Assembly (NCBI GenBank): GCA_963850915.1
Contig: CAWKND010000006.1
Span: 577,397 to 641,396 of the forward strand
Direction of reading: 5' to 3'
Length of the DNA: 64,000 bases
Source: CAVTWH01 sp963850915
GTDB taxonomy: Bacteria > Actinomycetota > Actinomycetes > Mycobacteriales > Micromonosporaceae
Part shown: positions 8,823 to 17,175 of the stretch, in pieces
Numbering within the stretch: position 1 is the first letter of the stretch
How the letters are laid out: each line of letters starts with the position of its first letter
Program-made: the position numbers and the translations under genes
The notes under the pieces: generated by a model
Seen by the model: the letters and a program-made list of their open reading frames with translations, nothing else
Told to the model about the DNA's origin: nothing
Databases searched by the model: none

Positions 8823-9055
8823 ATGGCCAGCCCGCACAATTCGTTCGGCAATTCCGCTAGCTATTACCCGGCAACTTGCCGGCAATCATGCGGCGCCCCC
8901 GAGAAACGGGGCATTGGCCGATTCTTCGCCCTGCTAACGTCCGCCTCGACTCGACCGATGTCGATCACATCGGGCGGTCTGCCGGCGTCAGATGGCACCC
9001 TCCGGGCGCCCGGAGCGTGCGTACCTGTGCAGCGACTTTGTCGAACGGGGTAAGC
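8823..9055. other. Intergenic region before the secreted-protein genes
   Basis: Together with the repeat array this makes a gap of over 300 bp without a gene. It is less GC-rich than its surroundings and holds a CCCC-GAGAAAC-GGGG hairpin near 8895-8915 and several CCGGCAA words. It should carry the promoter for the downstream secreted-protein genes, but no clear -35/-10 pair stands out. An in-frame ATG at 8876 is rejected because the signal peptide starts at 9056. Confidence 0.4.
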
Positions 9056-10069
9056 ATGCAATCTGGCAAAATTACGGCGGGCGCGGCCCGCCTCGGCCCA
9101 CTACTCACCGCACTGATCGTCGCCGTCTCGGCGTGTTTCGTGCTGGCCGCGTCGCCGGCGAATGCGGCAACTGCGCCACCCGAGGGAATCAGCCTCTACA
9201 TCACTTCCAGCAGCATTACGAATATGCACACTCTCGGCTGCCAGATGGGCACCCTCGACCTCCAGCGGGCGGGTACCCAATCCACCATTGTCTCGCTGGA
9301 GTTCGGCGGCATGCTCACGGTCAGCGGCACGTGGGGAGCCTCGATGTACGGCGGTACCAACCAGAAGCTCTCGGTGGTGCTGAGCCTCGCCGAGGCGTAT
9401 GCCACCAGCTTCTGGCAGTGCACGGGCGCCGACCTCACCTCGACCGCGGAGGTGGCCCTCACCACCAACAGCAGCCTCTCCATCACTAGCGCCGCCGGCA
9501 GCGCCTGGGCCGGCATGGTCAACAGCTTCGGCTCCTGGCTGTCGGCGAACCCGGCCGGAAATCAGGTACTGGCGGCCGGCGGTAACGACATCGAACCGGG
9601 CTGGAGCGACCCGGCTCCGATCCGCAGCTGGGTCTCCGGCTACACGAGCAACTACACGCGGCGCCTGCTCAACACCGGCTCGGCGGACGGCTGTGAGTAC
9701 AGCAAGGCGGACACCTCCACCTCGTGCGGTACCAGTACCCACCCGGGTTGGGGTCCGGAGGACATCTACTACATCTCTTGGGGTGCCGCACCGGCCTATC
9801 CACTGCCGCAGATCTACCGTACCGACTCGGTACAGGCCGAGCAGTGGTACCGCCTGTCGGTGTACTTCGTCGGCAGCCACGGTACCCCGATGTACTACGC
9901 CGGCTCCGCTACCCAGTGGCGCTCCTGCCAGCACGAGAGCTGCGGCGGTACCAACAACACCGTCTCGGCCGGCTACAACCAGCTGGTCACCCAGCTGGCC
10001 CGGAGTTCATCGACCAAACAGACACCGGCCGCGACCATCGACTGGACCTGGGAAGCCGACCAGCTGTGA
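9056..10069 (+). CDS. Secreted protein of unknown function
   Basis: 337 residues with a clear signal peptide (hydrophobic core about residues 14-34, cleavage probably after SPANA). The mature part is rich in Ser, Thr, Gly, Trp and Tyr with few Lys. It includes a 'GNDIEPGWSDPAPIRSWVSG' segment and several Cys (for example CEYSK, SCGTS, SCQHESCGG) that could form disulfides. The acidic GND-E-W pattern recalls TIM-barrel glycoside-hydrolase-like folds, but this is only a guess. It is followed 23 bp later by another exported protein and then a lipoprotein, suggesting a cell-surface module. Family not recognised. Confidence 0.75.
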   Translation: MQSGKITAGAARLGPLLTALIVAVSACFVLAASPANAATAPPEGISLYITSSSITNMHTLGCQMGTLDLQRAGTQSTIVSLEFGGMLTVSGTWGASMYGGTNQKLSVVLSLAEAYATSFWQCTGADLTSTAEVALTTNSSLSITSAAGSAWAGMVNSFGSWLSANPAGNQVLAAGGNDIEPGWSDPAPIRSWVSGYTSNYTRRLLNTGSADGCEYSKADTSTSCGTSTHPGWGPEDIYYISWGAAPAYPLPQIYRTDSVQAEQWYRLSVYFVGSHGTPMYYAGSATQWRSCQHESCGGTNNTVSAGYNQLVTQLARSSSTKQTPAATIDWTWEADQL

Positions 10070-10092
10070 CATCCATCAGGAGAGGAGCAGGA

Positions 10093-10665
10093 ATGCAGCG
10101 GAAGCGAGCCATGGCGGGGCGGCTCCAGCTGGGCGTACTGGCGGTGATCGGCGCGACGATTCTCGGCTCGGTCATTGCCGTGGCCTCGGCGTCCGGCAGT
10201 ACCGCGACCGACCAGTCGGCCAAGGCCACCGCACTGGCCAACCTGGACAAGGCAAACGCCAACCAGGTCAGTGGTGCACCGAAGGGAACGAAGCCGGACG
10301 ACGCCCAGATTCAGGCGATTCTGAACGCGCCCTGCGAGGCGGTGACCTGGGAGGAGGGGGTTTCCGACACCCAGGAGTCGATGCTGCCGGTCGGTGTCGC
10401 CGAGGTGACCAGCGTCTGGATGACCACGGTCGGGCAGAGTCACTACGCGGTCTACGCCGGCTCGGTCGACAGCGACCACTCCCAGGGCCTGCTGATCGTG
10501 CAGGCGTTCGACGCGTGTGGCCGGCACGTCAGTGACACCAGCTACGCGGGCGCGGCCAAGCTCGGAGAGCTGCACATCGCCTCGGTCACGGGGCACGTGC
10601 TGAGCCTTACCGGGCCGGCCGGCGACACGATCACCTTCGATTTCGACGCCCGTACCTTCAAGTAG
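10093..10665 (+). CDS. Secreted or membrane-anchored hypothetical protein
   Basis: 190 residues. It starts at an ATG with a strong GGAGAGGAGCAGG ribosome site. An N-terminal hydrophobic helix (about residues 10-33) acts as signal peptide or anchor. The mature part has a short helix (ALANLDKANANQ) and a beta-rich C-terminal domain ending 'GDTITFDFDARTF', with two Cys (PCEAV, DACGRH). No known domain. Its tight spacing to the preceding secreted protein and to the lipoprotein gene (11 bp downstream) argues for one operon and a shared surface function. Confidence 0.75.
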   Translation: MQRKRAMAGRLQLGVLAVIGATILGSVIAVASASGSTATDQSAKATALANLDKANANQVSGAPKGTKPDDAQIQAILNAPCEAVTWEEGVSDTQESMLPVGVAEVTSVWMTTVGQSHYAVYAGSVDSDHSQGLLIVQAFDACGRHVSDTSYAGAAKLGELHIASVTGHVLSLTGPAGDTITFDFDARTFK

Positions 10666-10676
10666 GGACGCCGCAA

Positions 10677-11744
10677 ATGACCGCCGAGGTGACGACCGCC
10701 GAAGTGCTGGCACATCAAGAGGCAACGCGCGACGGGATGGCACCGCGGCGGACATGGACCGTGACGGGGTCGGCACCGCGCCGGCCCCGTCACGCCGCCG
10801 CGATCATGCTCGCCGGGCTGCTCCTGCTGGCAGGGTGTCGGAGTGCTGCCACGGCCGGTCCGAGCGGCGGTTCGTCGGCGCCGGTGACCGCGCCGACCAC
10901 CGCCGCGCCGACATCGACCGGTCTGCGGATCGGCACGGACGCCATGATCGCCGCCGACCTGGCCGGCAACATCCTGGAGTTGGCGCCCGACGGGAGTACC
11001 CGGCGCAGCATCGCACCGGACGTGGCGACCGGCGGGCCGCCCGGCCACGTCGCGGTGACCGCGAACGGCAGCACCGTCTACTACGACCGGGGACCGACCG
11101 GCTGCTGGTCCGAGTTCACCTACGAGGCCGGCGAGGGCGGCGGTCCGGGAGTCGCGGGTACCGGCGCGTGGCCCACCCCCGACGCGACCAACACCCACCT
11201 GGCGGTGATCACCGGTACCGACCCGTGCAAGCCGGACACCATGCTCGTCTACGACGTACCGGGCGGCGGTACGCACAGTTGGCAGCTCGATCCACAGCTG
11301 GCGGCACAGGGCTTCCACCTCGCCGGGCCACTCGGCTGGTCGCCCGACGGCAAGCTGCTGGCGGTACCGGTGGCCAGCGCCTCGGCACACCGGCTGCTGC
11401 TCGTCGACCTGAGCGCCACAACCACGGTCACTGGCCCCGCCGTCGCCCCGGTCCAGTCTGGCGGCAGCGTGCTCGCCGCGTTCTTCACCGCCACCGGCCT
11501 GATCACCCTGGAGTCCTGCTGCGGCGGTACCCCGACCTACCGGCTCAGCCAGCGGGCGCTCACCGGTACCACGGCCGGCGCGGCGGGTACCTCGCTGGTG
11601 CTGGCGCGCCCGCTCGACGTGCACGCCACGTACGCCGGCCGGGTCACCGTGGTGGGTGCCGACAAGAGCGTCCAGAGTGGACAGTTCCCGAACCTGAAAT
11701 CCTGGTCCGGCAAGTACGTCGCCGCCGACACCACCGGCCCGTGA
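10677..11744 (+). CDS. Lipoprotein with beta-propeller-like repeats
   Basis: 355 residues. A Leu/Ala-rich helix (residues 41-54) ends in the lipobox LLAGC, so Cys55 or close by is probably lipidated. The N-terminus is unusually long for a lipoprotein signal (about 40 residues before the helix), so a later start is possible, for example the ATG of MAPRRTW. After a Ser/Thr/Ala/Pro linker, the body shows WD/TolB-like strand repeats (NILELAPDGS, LGWSPDGKLLAVPV), which fits a beta-propeller. It is the last gene of the three-gene exported set. Confidence 0.75.
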   Translation: MTAEVTTAEVLAHQEATRDGMAPRRTWTVTGSAPRRPRHAAAIMLAGLLLLAGCRSAATAGPSGGSSAPVTAPTTAAPTSTGLRIGTDAMIAADLAGNILELAPDGSTRRSIAPDVATGGPPGHVAVTANGSTVYYDRGPTGCWSEFTYEAGEGGGPGVAGTGAWPTPDATNTHLAVITGTDPCKPDTMLVYDVPGGGTHSWQLDPQLAAQGFHLAGPLGWSPDGKLLAVPVASASAHRLLLVDLSATTTVTGPAVAPVQSGGSVLAAFFTATGLITLESCCGGTPTYRLSQRALTGTTAGAAGTSLVLARPLDVHATYAGRVTVVGADKSVQSGQFPNLKSWSGKYVAADTTGP

Positions 11745-11772
11745 CCTGAACCGGCGCGTTGTCAGGCGGGTG

Positions 11773-12453
11773 TCAGCTGCCGTACCGGCGCTCGAACCCA
11801 TCCAGCATCGCCGCGAGCCCCAGCTCGTACTGCTCGTCCGGCCGGAAGGTGTACCCGTCGGCCAGCGCCTTGGCGATGTGCGGTGCCGCCTGCGGATCCA
11901 GCCCGGCCAGTGCCTGTTCGGGATCGAGGGTTTCCCCGCCGCCGACCGGTTCACCGACCTCGGCGATGGTGAAGCCGATGGTGAAGGTACCCAGGCAGTT
12001 CGTCATGTCCAGGGCGTCGCCGACGCGCAGCCCGGCGGCGACCAGCAGGCCCAGCGCCCGATCGAGAATCGGCAGGGTGGACGGGGCGGTGGCCGGCCGG
12101 GTGGACAGGATCGGCAGCGCGTTGGGGTGGCTGCGCAGTACCGCGCGCATCCGGCGCAGGAAGCGCTCGGTCTGTTGCCGCCAGGTACCGGTCGCGTCGA
12201 GCGAGTCCAGCCCGATCTCGGCCCACACCGCCTCCACCACGCCGTCGAAGAGCGCGGCCTTGCTGGGTAGGTGGTGGTACACGGCCATCGGGTCGACGCC
12301 CAGTTCGGCGCCGAGCCGGCGCATCGACAGTCCGGCGATCCCGTCCCGGTCGATCAGGGCCAGCGCGGTGGAGACGATGTAGGCACGGCTGAGCGCCGGA
12401 CGACTCGGCCGGGCCGGTCGTCCGGCGCCCGCGCCGCGACGCGCTCCGGTCAT
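11773..12453 (-). CDS. TetR-family repressor with TetR_C-type ligand domain
   Basis: 226 residues. An N-terminal HTH (SRAYIVSTALALIDRDG, then LSMRRLGAELGVDPMAVYHH) is typical of the TetR class proper, and the C-terminal domain has the RAVLRSHPNALPIL segment seen in tetracycline-repressor-like proteins. It is the last gene of an ABC exporter operon (11 bp after the permease). The three palindromes upstream of the operon (14189-14237) are its likely operator, giving feedback control by the exported substrate. The ATG at 12453 is chosen over an earlier in-frame start at 12528 that would overlap the permease. Confidence 0.9.
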   Translation of the reverse strand: MTGARRGAGAGRPARPSRPALSRAYIVSTALALIDRDGIAGLSMRRLGAELGVDPMAVYHHLPSKAALFDGVVEAVWAEIGLDSLDATGTWRQQTERFLRRMRAVLRSHPNALPILSTRPATAPSTLPILDRALGLLVAAGLRVGDALDMTNCLGTFTIGFTIAEVGEPVGGGETLDPEQALAGLDPQAAPHIAKALADGYTFRPDEQYELGLAAMLDGFERRYGS

Positions 12454-12463
12454 GCCGGCCAGC

Positions 12464-13237
12464 CTATGTGGTACCAACCTTCGGTGCCGCCGGCCGGAAC
12501 CGCCACGCCGCGACCGCGGCGAAGACAAGCGCGAAACCCAGCAGAATCAACGTGGGTACCGCCACCTGCCGCACTCCGGCGCCGTCGAGGGTGACGTCGT
12601 GCAGCGCCCGCAGCGCCCAGTACGCCGGGGTCAGGTGCGCCACCGCCTGCGCCCAGCCGGGCAGGGTACTGGCGGGTGCGAGGGCGCCGCCGAGCCCCGC
12701 CATCACCATGCCGCCCAGGTTGCCGATGACCAACGCCTGGTCCATGGTCGCGAACAGCGCCACCAGGAGTACCCCGAAGGCGGAGAGCGCGGCGACGAAG
12801 GTGACCAGTACCACCGCCAGGGCGAGCAGCGAGCCGGTGGGGCGGTACCCGAACAGCAGCCGGCCGGCGCCGAACAGCACCACCAGCTGTACCAGCTGCA
12901 CGAGATACAGCGGGGCCACCTTGCCGAGCACGATGTCGGCGGTACTCGCCGGGCTGGCCCGCAGCCGGTCCCAGGTACCCCAGGCGTGCTCGCGGAAGAA
13001 CAGCGTGCCGACCATGGTGGTACCGAGGAACGCGAACAGTACCGCCATCCCCGGTACCAGCTGCGCGCCGCCGCTCGCCGTGGGGTACCCGGACAGCCGT
13101 AACTGCGCGCGGGCCGACGGCATCAGGAAAGCGGTCAGCAGCAACGGCATCAGCACGGTGACGATGATCGGTGCCGGGTCGGCGAGCAGCAGCCGGGTAC
13201 CGGTGCGGGCGATGGTGAGGCTACGCGACGAGAGCAT
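12464..13237 (-). CDS. ABC-2 type exporter permease
   Basis: 257 residues with six membrane helices in the ABC-2 permease arrangement (about 22-40, 62-82, 104-128, 138-162, 168-190, 228-248) and a conserved cytoplasmic 'REHAWGTWDRLRASPAS' loop. It forms the membrane channel for the ATPase whose gene overlaps its start by 17 bp. Substrate unknown; exporters of this type controlled by TetR regulators often carry drugs or antibiotics. Confidence 0.88.
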   Translation of the reverse strand: MLSSRSLTIARTGTRLLLADPAPIIVTVLMPLLLTAFLMPSARAQLRLSGYPTASGGAQLVPGMAVLFAFLGTTMVGTLFFREHAWGTWDRLRASPASTADIVLGKVAPLYLVQLVQLVVLFGAGRLLFGYRPTGSLLALAVVLVTFVAALSAFGVLLVALFATMDQALVIGNLGGMVMAGLGGALAPASTLPGWAQAVAHLTPAYWALRALHDVTLDGAGVRQVAVPTLILLGFALVFAAVAAWRFRPAAPKVGTT

Positions 13238-14156
13238 GCTGCTCCCCTTCCCGGGATTGGGTGGACGCGTCGGCTGTCAGGGCGAGGTATGCGGACTCGA
13301 GGTTGGCCGGGACGATCTCAACGCCGGTTAGCTCCCGACCGCGCGGGCCGAGCGTCGCCAGTGCGGTGGCGGCGGTCCGCGCTGGATCTTCGGTGGGGCC
13401 GATCGGGAGCAGCGAGTCGCCATCCACCCGCCAGCCGGCCAGCTCCGGTGCGGTACCGGCGAAGCGCAGCGCGACGCTCGCGGTGGCGTACCGGGCGACG
13501 ACGTCGTCGAGCGGCGCGTCCACCACGATCCGCCCGCCGTGCAGTACGGCGATGTGTGCCCGCAGCCGCTCCAGTTCGGTCAGGTAGTGCGTGGTGTAGA
13601 CCACGGCGGCGCCACCGGCGGCCAGGTCACGTACCACGTCGAGGATGCCGGTCCGGGCGGCCACGTCGGCACCGACCGTCGGCTCGTCCAGGAACAGCAC
13701 GTCCGGCCGGTGCAGTACGGCCATCCCGGTGTGCAGCCGGCGCTGCTGTCCACCGGAGAGGCGGCTGGCCAGCTGGCGCAGTTGCGGAGTGAGGCCCAAC
13801 TGGTCGGCCACCTCGCCGACCCGGGTGCGTACCCGTCGGGCCGGTACCCCGGCCAGCCGGGCGAAGAGGGTGAGGTTGCCGGCGACGGTGAGGGTCGGGT
13901 AGATGCCGAGCTGCTGGGGCGCCAGTCCCAGGTGCCGGCTGGCCCGGCGGGGATCGCGCAGGGCGTCGACGCCGGCCAGCCGGACCCGCCCGCCGTCCGC
14001 CCGCAGCAGCCCGGCGGCGATCGAGATCAGCGTGGTCTTGCCGGCGCCGTTGCCGCCCAGCAGCCCCACGATCTGGCCCGGCGCCACGTGCAGGTCCACG
14101 CCGCGTAGCACCGGGCGGCCGGCGTACGCCTTGGTCAACTGTTCGATGGTGAGCAC
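13221..14156 (-). CDS. ABC exporter ATP-binding protein
   Basis: 311 residues with Walker A GGNGAGKTT (34-42), signature LSGGQ (133-137), Walker B LFLDEPT (154-160) and the switch His in TTHYLTELE. A C-terminal about 90-residue extension follows, as in DrrA/CcmA-like drug exporters. It starts at GTG with AGAGGAG 5-6 nt upstream and is the first gene of the ATPase-permease-TetR operon. It powers export by the permease encoded next. Confidence 0.9.
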   Translation of the reverse strand: MLTIEQLTKAYAGRPVLRGVDLHVAPGQIVGLLGGNGAGKTTLISIAAGLLRADGGRVRLAGVDALRDPRRASRHLGLAPQQLGIYPTLTVAGNLTLFARLAGVPARRVRTRVGEVADQLGLTPQLRQLASRLSGGQQRRLHTGMAVLHRPDVLFLDEPTVGADVAARTGILDVVRDLAAGGAAVVYTTHYLTELERLRAHIAVLHGGRIVVDAPLDDVVARYATASVALRFAGTAPELAGWRVDGDSLLPIGPTEDPARTAATALATLGPRGRELTGVEIVPANLESAYLALTADASTQSREGEQHALVA

Positions 14157-14188
14157 AACGACTCCTCTACGGCGCCACGGGCGCCGAC

Positions 14189-14237
14189 TCTACGATGTAG
14201 AACAGGTCTACGATGTAGAGTAGGTCTACGGCGTAGA
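14189..14237. promoter_or_regulatory. Three palindromic TetR operators at 18-bp spacing
   Basis: Three 13-bp inverted repeats TCTAC-N3-GTAGA lie at 14189-14201, 14207-14219 and 14225-14237, exactly 18 bp apart. The first two are identical (N3 = GAT), the third has GGC. They sit 33-81 bp upstream of the ABC operon start, and -10-like words (TACGAT on the plus strand, CTACAT on the minus) overlap them. Such sites are normal for TetR repressors, and the operon ends in a TetR gene, so autoregulation is the natural reading. Confidence 0.85.
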
Positions 14238-14303
14238 AAGTCAAGTCGACCACTGGACGGAGCGGGAAGCGGGCGGATGACCGGGCAGCCCTAGAGTGAG
14301 CAG

Positions 14304-15191
14304 GTGCGATTCGGACTGCTCGGTACCGGCCCGTGGGCGGTACACACCCAGGCTCCAGCGCTCGCCGCGCACCCCGAGGCGGAGTTCGTCGGCGTGTGGG
14401 GACGTAACCCGGACAAGGCCCGGGAGTTGGCGGACAAGCACGGGCTACGCGCCTACGAGTCGGTACCCGACCTGCTCGCCGACGTGGACGCGGTGGCGAT
14501 TGCGCTGCCCCCGGACGTACAGGCCCGCCGGGCGGTACAGGCGGCCACCGCCGGCAAGCACCTGCTGCTGGACAAGCCGATCGCGCTGACCGTCGAGGAC
14601 AGCAGTGCGGTGGTGGACGCGGTGGACGCGGCCGGGGTGCGCTCGGTCGTCTTCTTCACGCGCAGGTTCTGCCCGGCGATCGAGGCGTTCCTGGACCGGG
14701 CGGCCGGCATGTCCGGCTGGGACGGTGGCCGGCACACGCTGTTCTCCTCGATCTTCGTACCGGGCAACGAGTTCGGTGCCTCGCCGTGGCGGCGCACCAT
14801 GGGCGGGCTGTGGGATGTCGGGCCGCACGGGCTGTCGCTGCTGATCCCGGTGCTCGGCCCGGTCGAGCGGGTGAGCGCGGTGGGCGGCCCGCGGGACACC
14901 TCCTACGTGGTACTGACGCACGAGGGCGGCGCGGTCAGCACGATGGTGCTGACCCTGGATGCCGCTCCGTCAGCCGCGCGGTACGAGACGGTGTTCTACG
15001 GCGAGGCGGGTTGGTTGGCCGTACCCCCGCAGGAGGCGGACTCGGTGACCGCGTGCCAGAACGCGATCACCGCGCTGGTCGGGGGTACCGACCGCCGCTG
15101 TGACGTGCACTTCGGCCACCAGGTAGTGGCTGTACTGGCCGCCGCCGAACAGTCCCGGGACACCGGGACGAGCGTGCCCGTCCGCCTCTGA
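14304..15191 (+). CDS. Gfo/Idh/MocA-family NAD(P)-dependent oxidoreductase
   Basis: 295 residues. A Rossmann N-terminal half begins FGLLGTGPWAVHTQAP (GxGxxA-like nucleotide site), followed by 'VAIALPP' and the family motif DKPIALTVED, here with the conserved Lys-Pro. The C-terminal alpha/beta domain contains DVGPHGLSLL. The family oxidises or reduces sugars and related polyols; the substrate is not evident. GTG at 14304 lies 6 nt after TAGAGT (14292-14297), suggesting a leaderless transcript. It is divergent from the TetR-ABC operon, and the third operator lies about 55 bp from its promoter, so it could share that control. Confidence 0.85.
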   Translation: MRFGLLGTGPWAVHTQAPALAAHPEAEFVGVWGRNPDKARELADKHGLRAYESVPDLLADVDAVAIALPPDVQARRAVQAATAGKHLLLDKPIALTVEDSSAVVDAVDAAGVRSVVFFTRRFCPAIEAFLDRAAGMSGWDGGRHTLFSSIFVPGNEFGASPWRRTMGGLWDVGPHGLSLLIPVLGPVERVSAVGGPRDTSYVVLTHEGGAVSTMVLTLDAAPSAARYETVFYGEAGWLAVPPQEADSVTACQNAITALVGGTDRRCDVHFGHQVVAVLAAAEQSRDTGTSVPVRL

Positions 15192-15253
15192 GCAGTCCGG
15201 TTTCTGGGCGGTCCGGTTCTGAGTGGTGCGAGGGCAGCGCGGAGCCGTGCGGG

Positions 15254-16271
15254 TCAGCGCCGGTGGCGCGGTGCGAGATGGGACAGCGCCCGCGACCACA
15301 GGGGTACCACGAGCAGGTGCCCCAGCCCCGGCGCCTGCTCGTAGCGGGCGTCCGGCAGGTTGCGCTGGTACCACTGGCCGTGCTTGGGGCGTACCACCGG
15401 ATCGGCCGCACCGTAGAGCAGCAGCGTCTTGGCGCGTACCTCGGCCGGCTCGAACCCCCAGGGGCGCAGGCAGTAACCGGCGATGTCGGCGGCCAGTCCC
15501 GTACCGCCCTGGGTGAAGGCCACCTCCATCATGGCGGCCAGCCGACCGCGAACGCCGGCCCGGTCGAGGATCTCCTGGTCTGCCCCATCGGTGCCGAGCA
15601 GCGTCACCGCGTCCAGCGGGTCGTCCGGGATCACGCGGGCAAGCTGGTCGGCCAGTACCGCGTGGACCCGCCGCGCCGGCAGGTCCCGGAGTGCCGCAAG
15701 GCCGGCCCGCTGCTCGGGCGGCAGCCACGGCACCTCCTCGTCGGGTGCCGGAGTGGCGATGACAACGACCCGGTCGACCAGCTCCGGCAGCAGTGCCGCC
15801 AGGGCGAGCGCCACCCGGCCCCCAGCCGACCAGCCCGCGACCCCCACCCGAGCCGATACCGGCCGAGCCGACACCGGCCGAGCCGACACCGCGGGCGGCA
15901 AGTACGTCGGCGATGTCGCGGGCGGCGCCGGCCACATCGGCCCAGCTCTCTAGCGGCAGTGGGTCCGAGCCGCCGTAGCCGGGTCGGTCGACGGCGAGCA
16001 GGGTGACACGCCGGGACCAGGTCTGTTCCGGGTCGGGGTCGAACGCGCCGGAGCCGGGTGCCGGATGGCAGAGCACCACCGTGCGTGCGTCGGGGCCGCC
16101 GTCCGCCAGGAGGTGCACGCCGAGTCGCCGCCCGTCGCGCGCCACCACTTCGGTGGTGTGGCCACCGGCGGGCAGAGTACGGCTGGCACGACTATCGGCG
16201 ACTTGGCCCCGGGTCGCATCGCTCCCCTCGGCACGGCGCTGCGTCGCCTGATTCCCGGTGGGATCGGTCAT
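15254..16271 (-). pseudogene. Alpha/beta hydrolase gene with a frameshift at a G5 tract
   Basis: The N-terminal third is read in one frame from the ATG at 16271 (LCHPAPGSG oxyanion region, DRPGYGGS) and the remainder in another frame ending at 15254, with the nucleophile elbow GWSAGG, an 'LLYGAADPVV' acid loop and a 'GLGHLLVVP' His region. The break lies at 15841-15845, a run of five C on the plus strand. Removing one base joins the frames as GSGGVAGWSAGG and gives a 338-residue alpha/beta hydrolase with its Ser-Asp-His triad. Next to the break are three 15-bp repeats encoding GVGSA. Sequence error, repeat-driven mutation or phase variation are all possible. Confidence 0.75.
15852..15896. repeat. 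Three 15-bp coding repeats in the hydrolase gene
   Basis: Units GCCGATACCGGCCGA, GCCGACACCGGCCGA and GCCGACACCGCGGGC (plus strand) encode GVGSA-type pentapeptides on the minus strand, directly before the nucleophile elbow. The 15-bp length keeps the reading frame; the frame break is 7-11 bp away in the C5/G5 run. Confidence 0.8.
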
Positions 16272-16401
16272 GCGGGGATCCTGCCGGCCGGGTCTGACAT
16301 TTCGGCGAGTGCCGGCCGTCGCCGTCGCGGCTGATTCGCAGGAAGCTCGGCTGACGCGTACCCAGTTCGACTGACTCGCAGCTAGTGTCGCGCGTCGTTA
16401 G

Positions 16402-16437
16402 TTCGTTGACACTGTGAGATTCGTTGACACTGTGAGA
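16402..16437. repeat. Perfect 18-bp tandem duplication
   Basis: TTCGTTGACACTGTGAGA occurs twice without a gap (16402-16419, 16420-16437) in the 202-bp space between the frameshifted hydrolase and the TetR gene. Each copy contains TTGACA, a -35 consensus, but no matching -10 was found. It may be a regulator site or a recent slippage product. Confidence 0.8.
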
Positions 16438-16473
16438 CATGAACGATGCCCGGGCAGCCGCGGCAGTCAGCGC

Positions 16474-17088
16474 TCATCGGCCGACGGTAAGGGCGAGGAG
16501 GGTGTCGATCGCGGTTTCGAACGGACGGGTACTCCGTTGGACCTGGGCGAGTAGAAGCCCTCCTTGGACCGTGGCGAGCAGAGTGGTGGCGAGGTCGTCC
16601 GGGTTGATGTCGGCCGGGAGTTTCCCGTCGGCATGCAGAGTTCTGAGTCCATCGGCGATGGCGGCTGCCCACTGATCGAACCCAGCCGCGATGAGCGCTC
16701 GGGCCTCGGGGTCGCTCTCGGCCAGTTGGCCACCGAGTGAGCCAAGTGCGCAGCCCCCTCTCCCCTGGGTGCTCTTTACCCCAGTGATCACCATGTTCCG
16801 CCAAGCTTCGACTCCCTTGGCGCTGCCGAGGGCGTGCCGGTTGTTGTTGACGATGGTGTCGGCTTGGAAGTCGATGACCGCCTGCACAAGGTCATTCTTG
16901 TCGGGGAAGTAGTGGTAGAGCTGCGAGCCGCTGACTTCCGCGGCCACCTTGACATCTTCCAAGGTGGTCGCCGCGACCCCGCGCTCATGGATCATGGCGG
17001 CGGCCTTCTCCACTATCCGCGCCCGGGTGCGTGCTCCTTTGAGGGTGAGCCTCGGCCGGCCGCTCGTGTCGTTGACCATGCCGCCCAT
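16474..17088 (-). CDS. TetR/AcrR-family regulator
   Basis: 204 residues. The N-terminal HTH is clear (RARIVEKAAAMIHERGVAAT, then LEDVKVAAEVSGSQLYHYFP). The C-terminal domain contains 'GRGGCALGSLGGQLAESDPEAR', typical of regulators in the TetR_C subgroup often found beside short-chain dehydrogenases. It is divergently arranged with the SDR remnant at 17176 and probably controlled that gene and the next SDR. ATG 17088 or ATG 17079 could start translation; the longer frame to 17271 overlaps the SDR gene. It contains a single GTAC, fewer than its neighbours. Confidence 0.88.
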   Translation of the reverse strand: MGGMVNDTSGRPRLTLKGARTRARIVEKAAAMIHERGVAATTLEDVKVAAEVSGSQLYHYFPDKNDLVQAVIDFQADTIVNNNRHALGSAKGVEAWRNMVITGVKSTQGRGGCALGSLGGQLAESDPEARALIAAGFDQWAAAIADGLRTLHADGKLPADINPDDLATTLLATVQGGLLLAQVQRSTRPFETAIDTLLALTVGR

Positions 17089-17175
17089 GCTAGCAAATTC
17101 TGAGTTTGACAGCCCAGTCGGCTCGTGTAAGAGTGAGTCACACAACCCAGTCTGCAAGAAGAGACAGCGGTCCAC

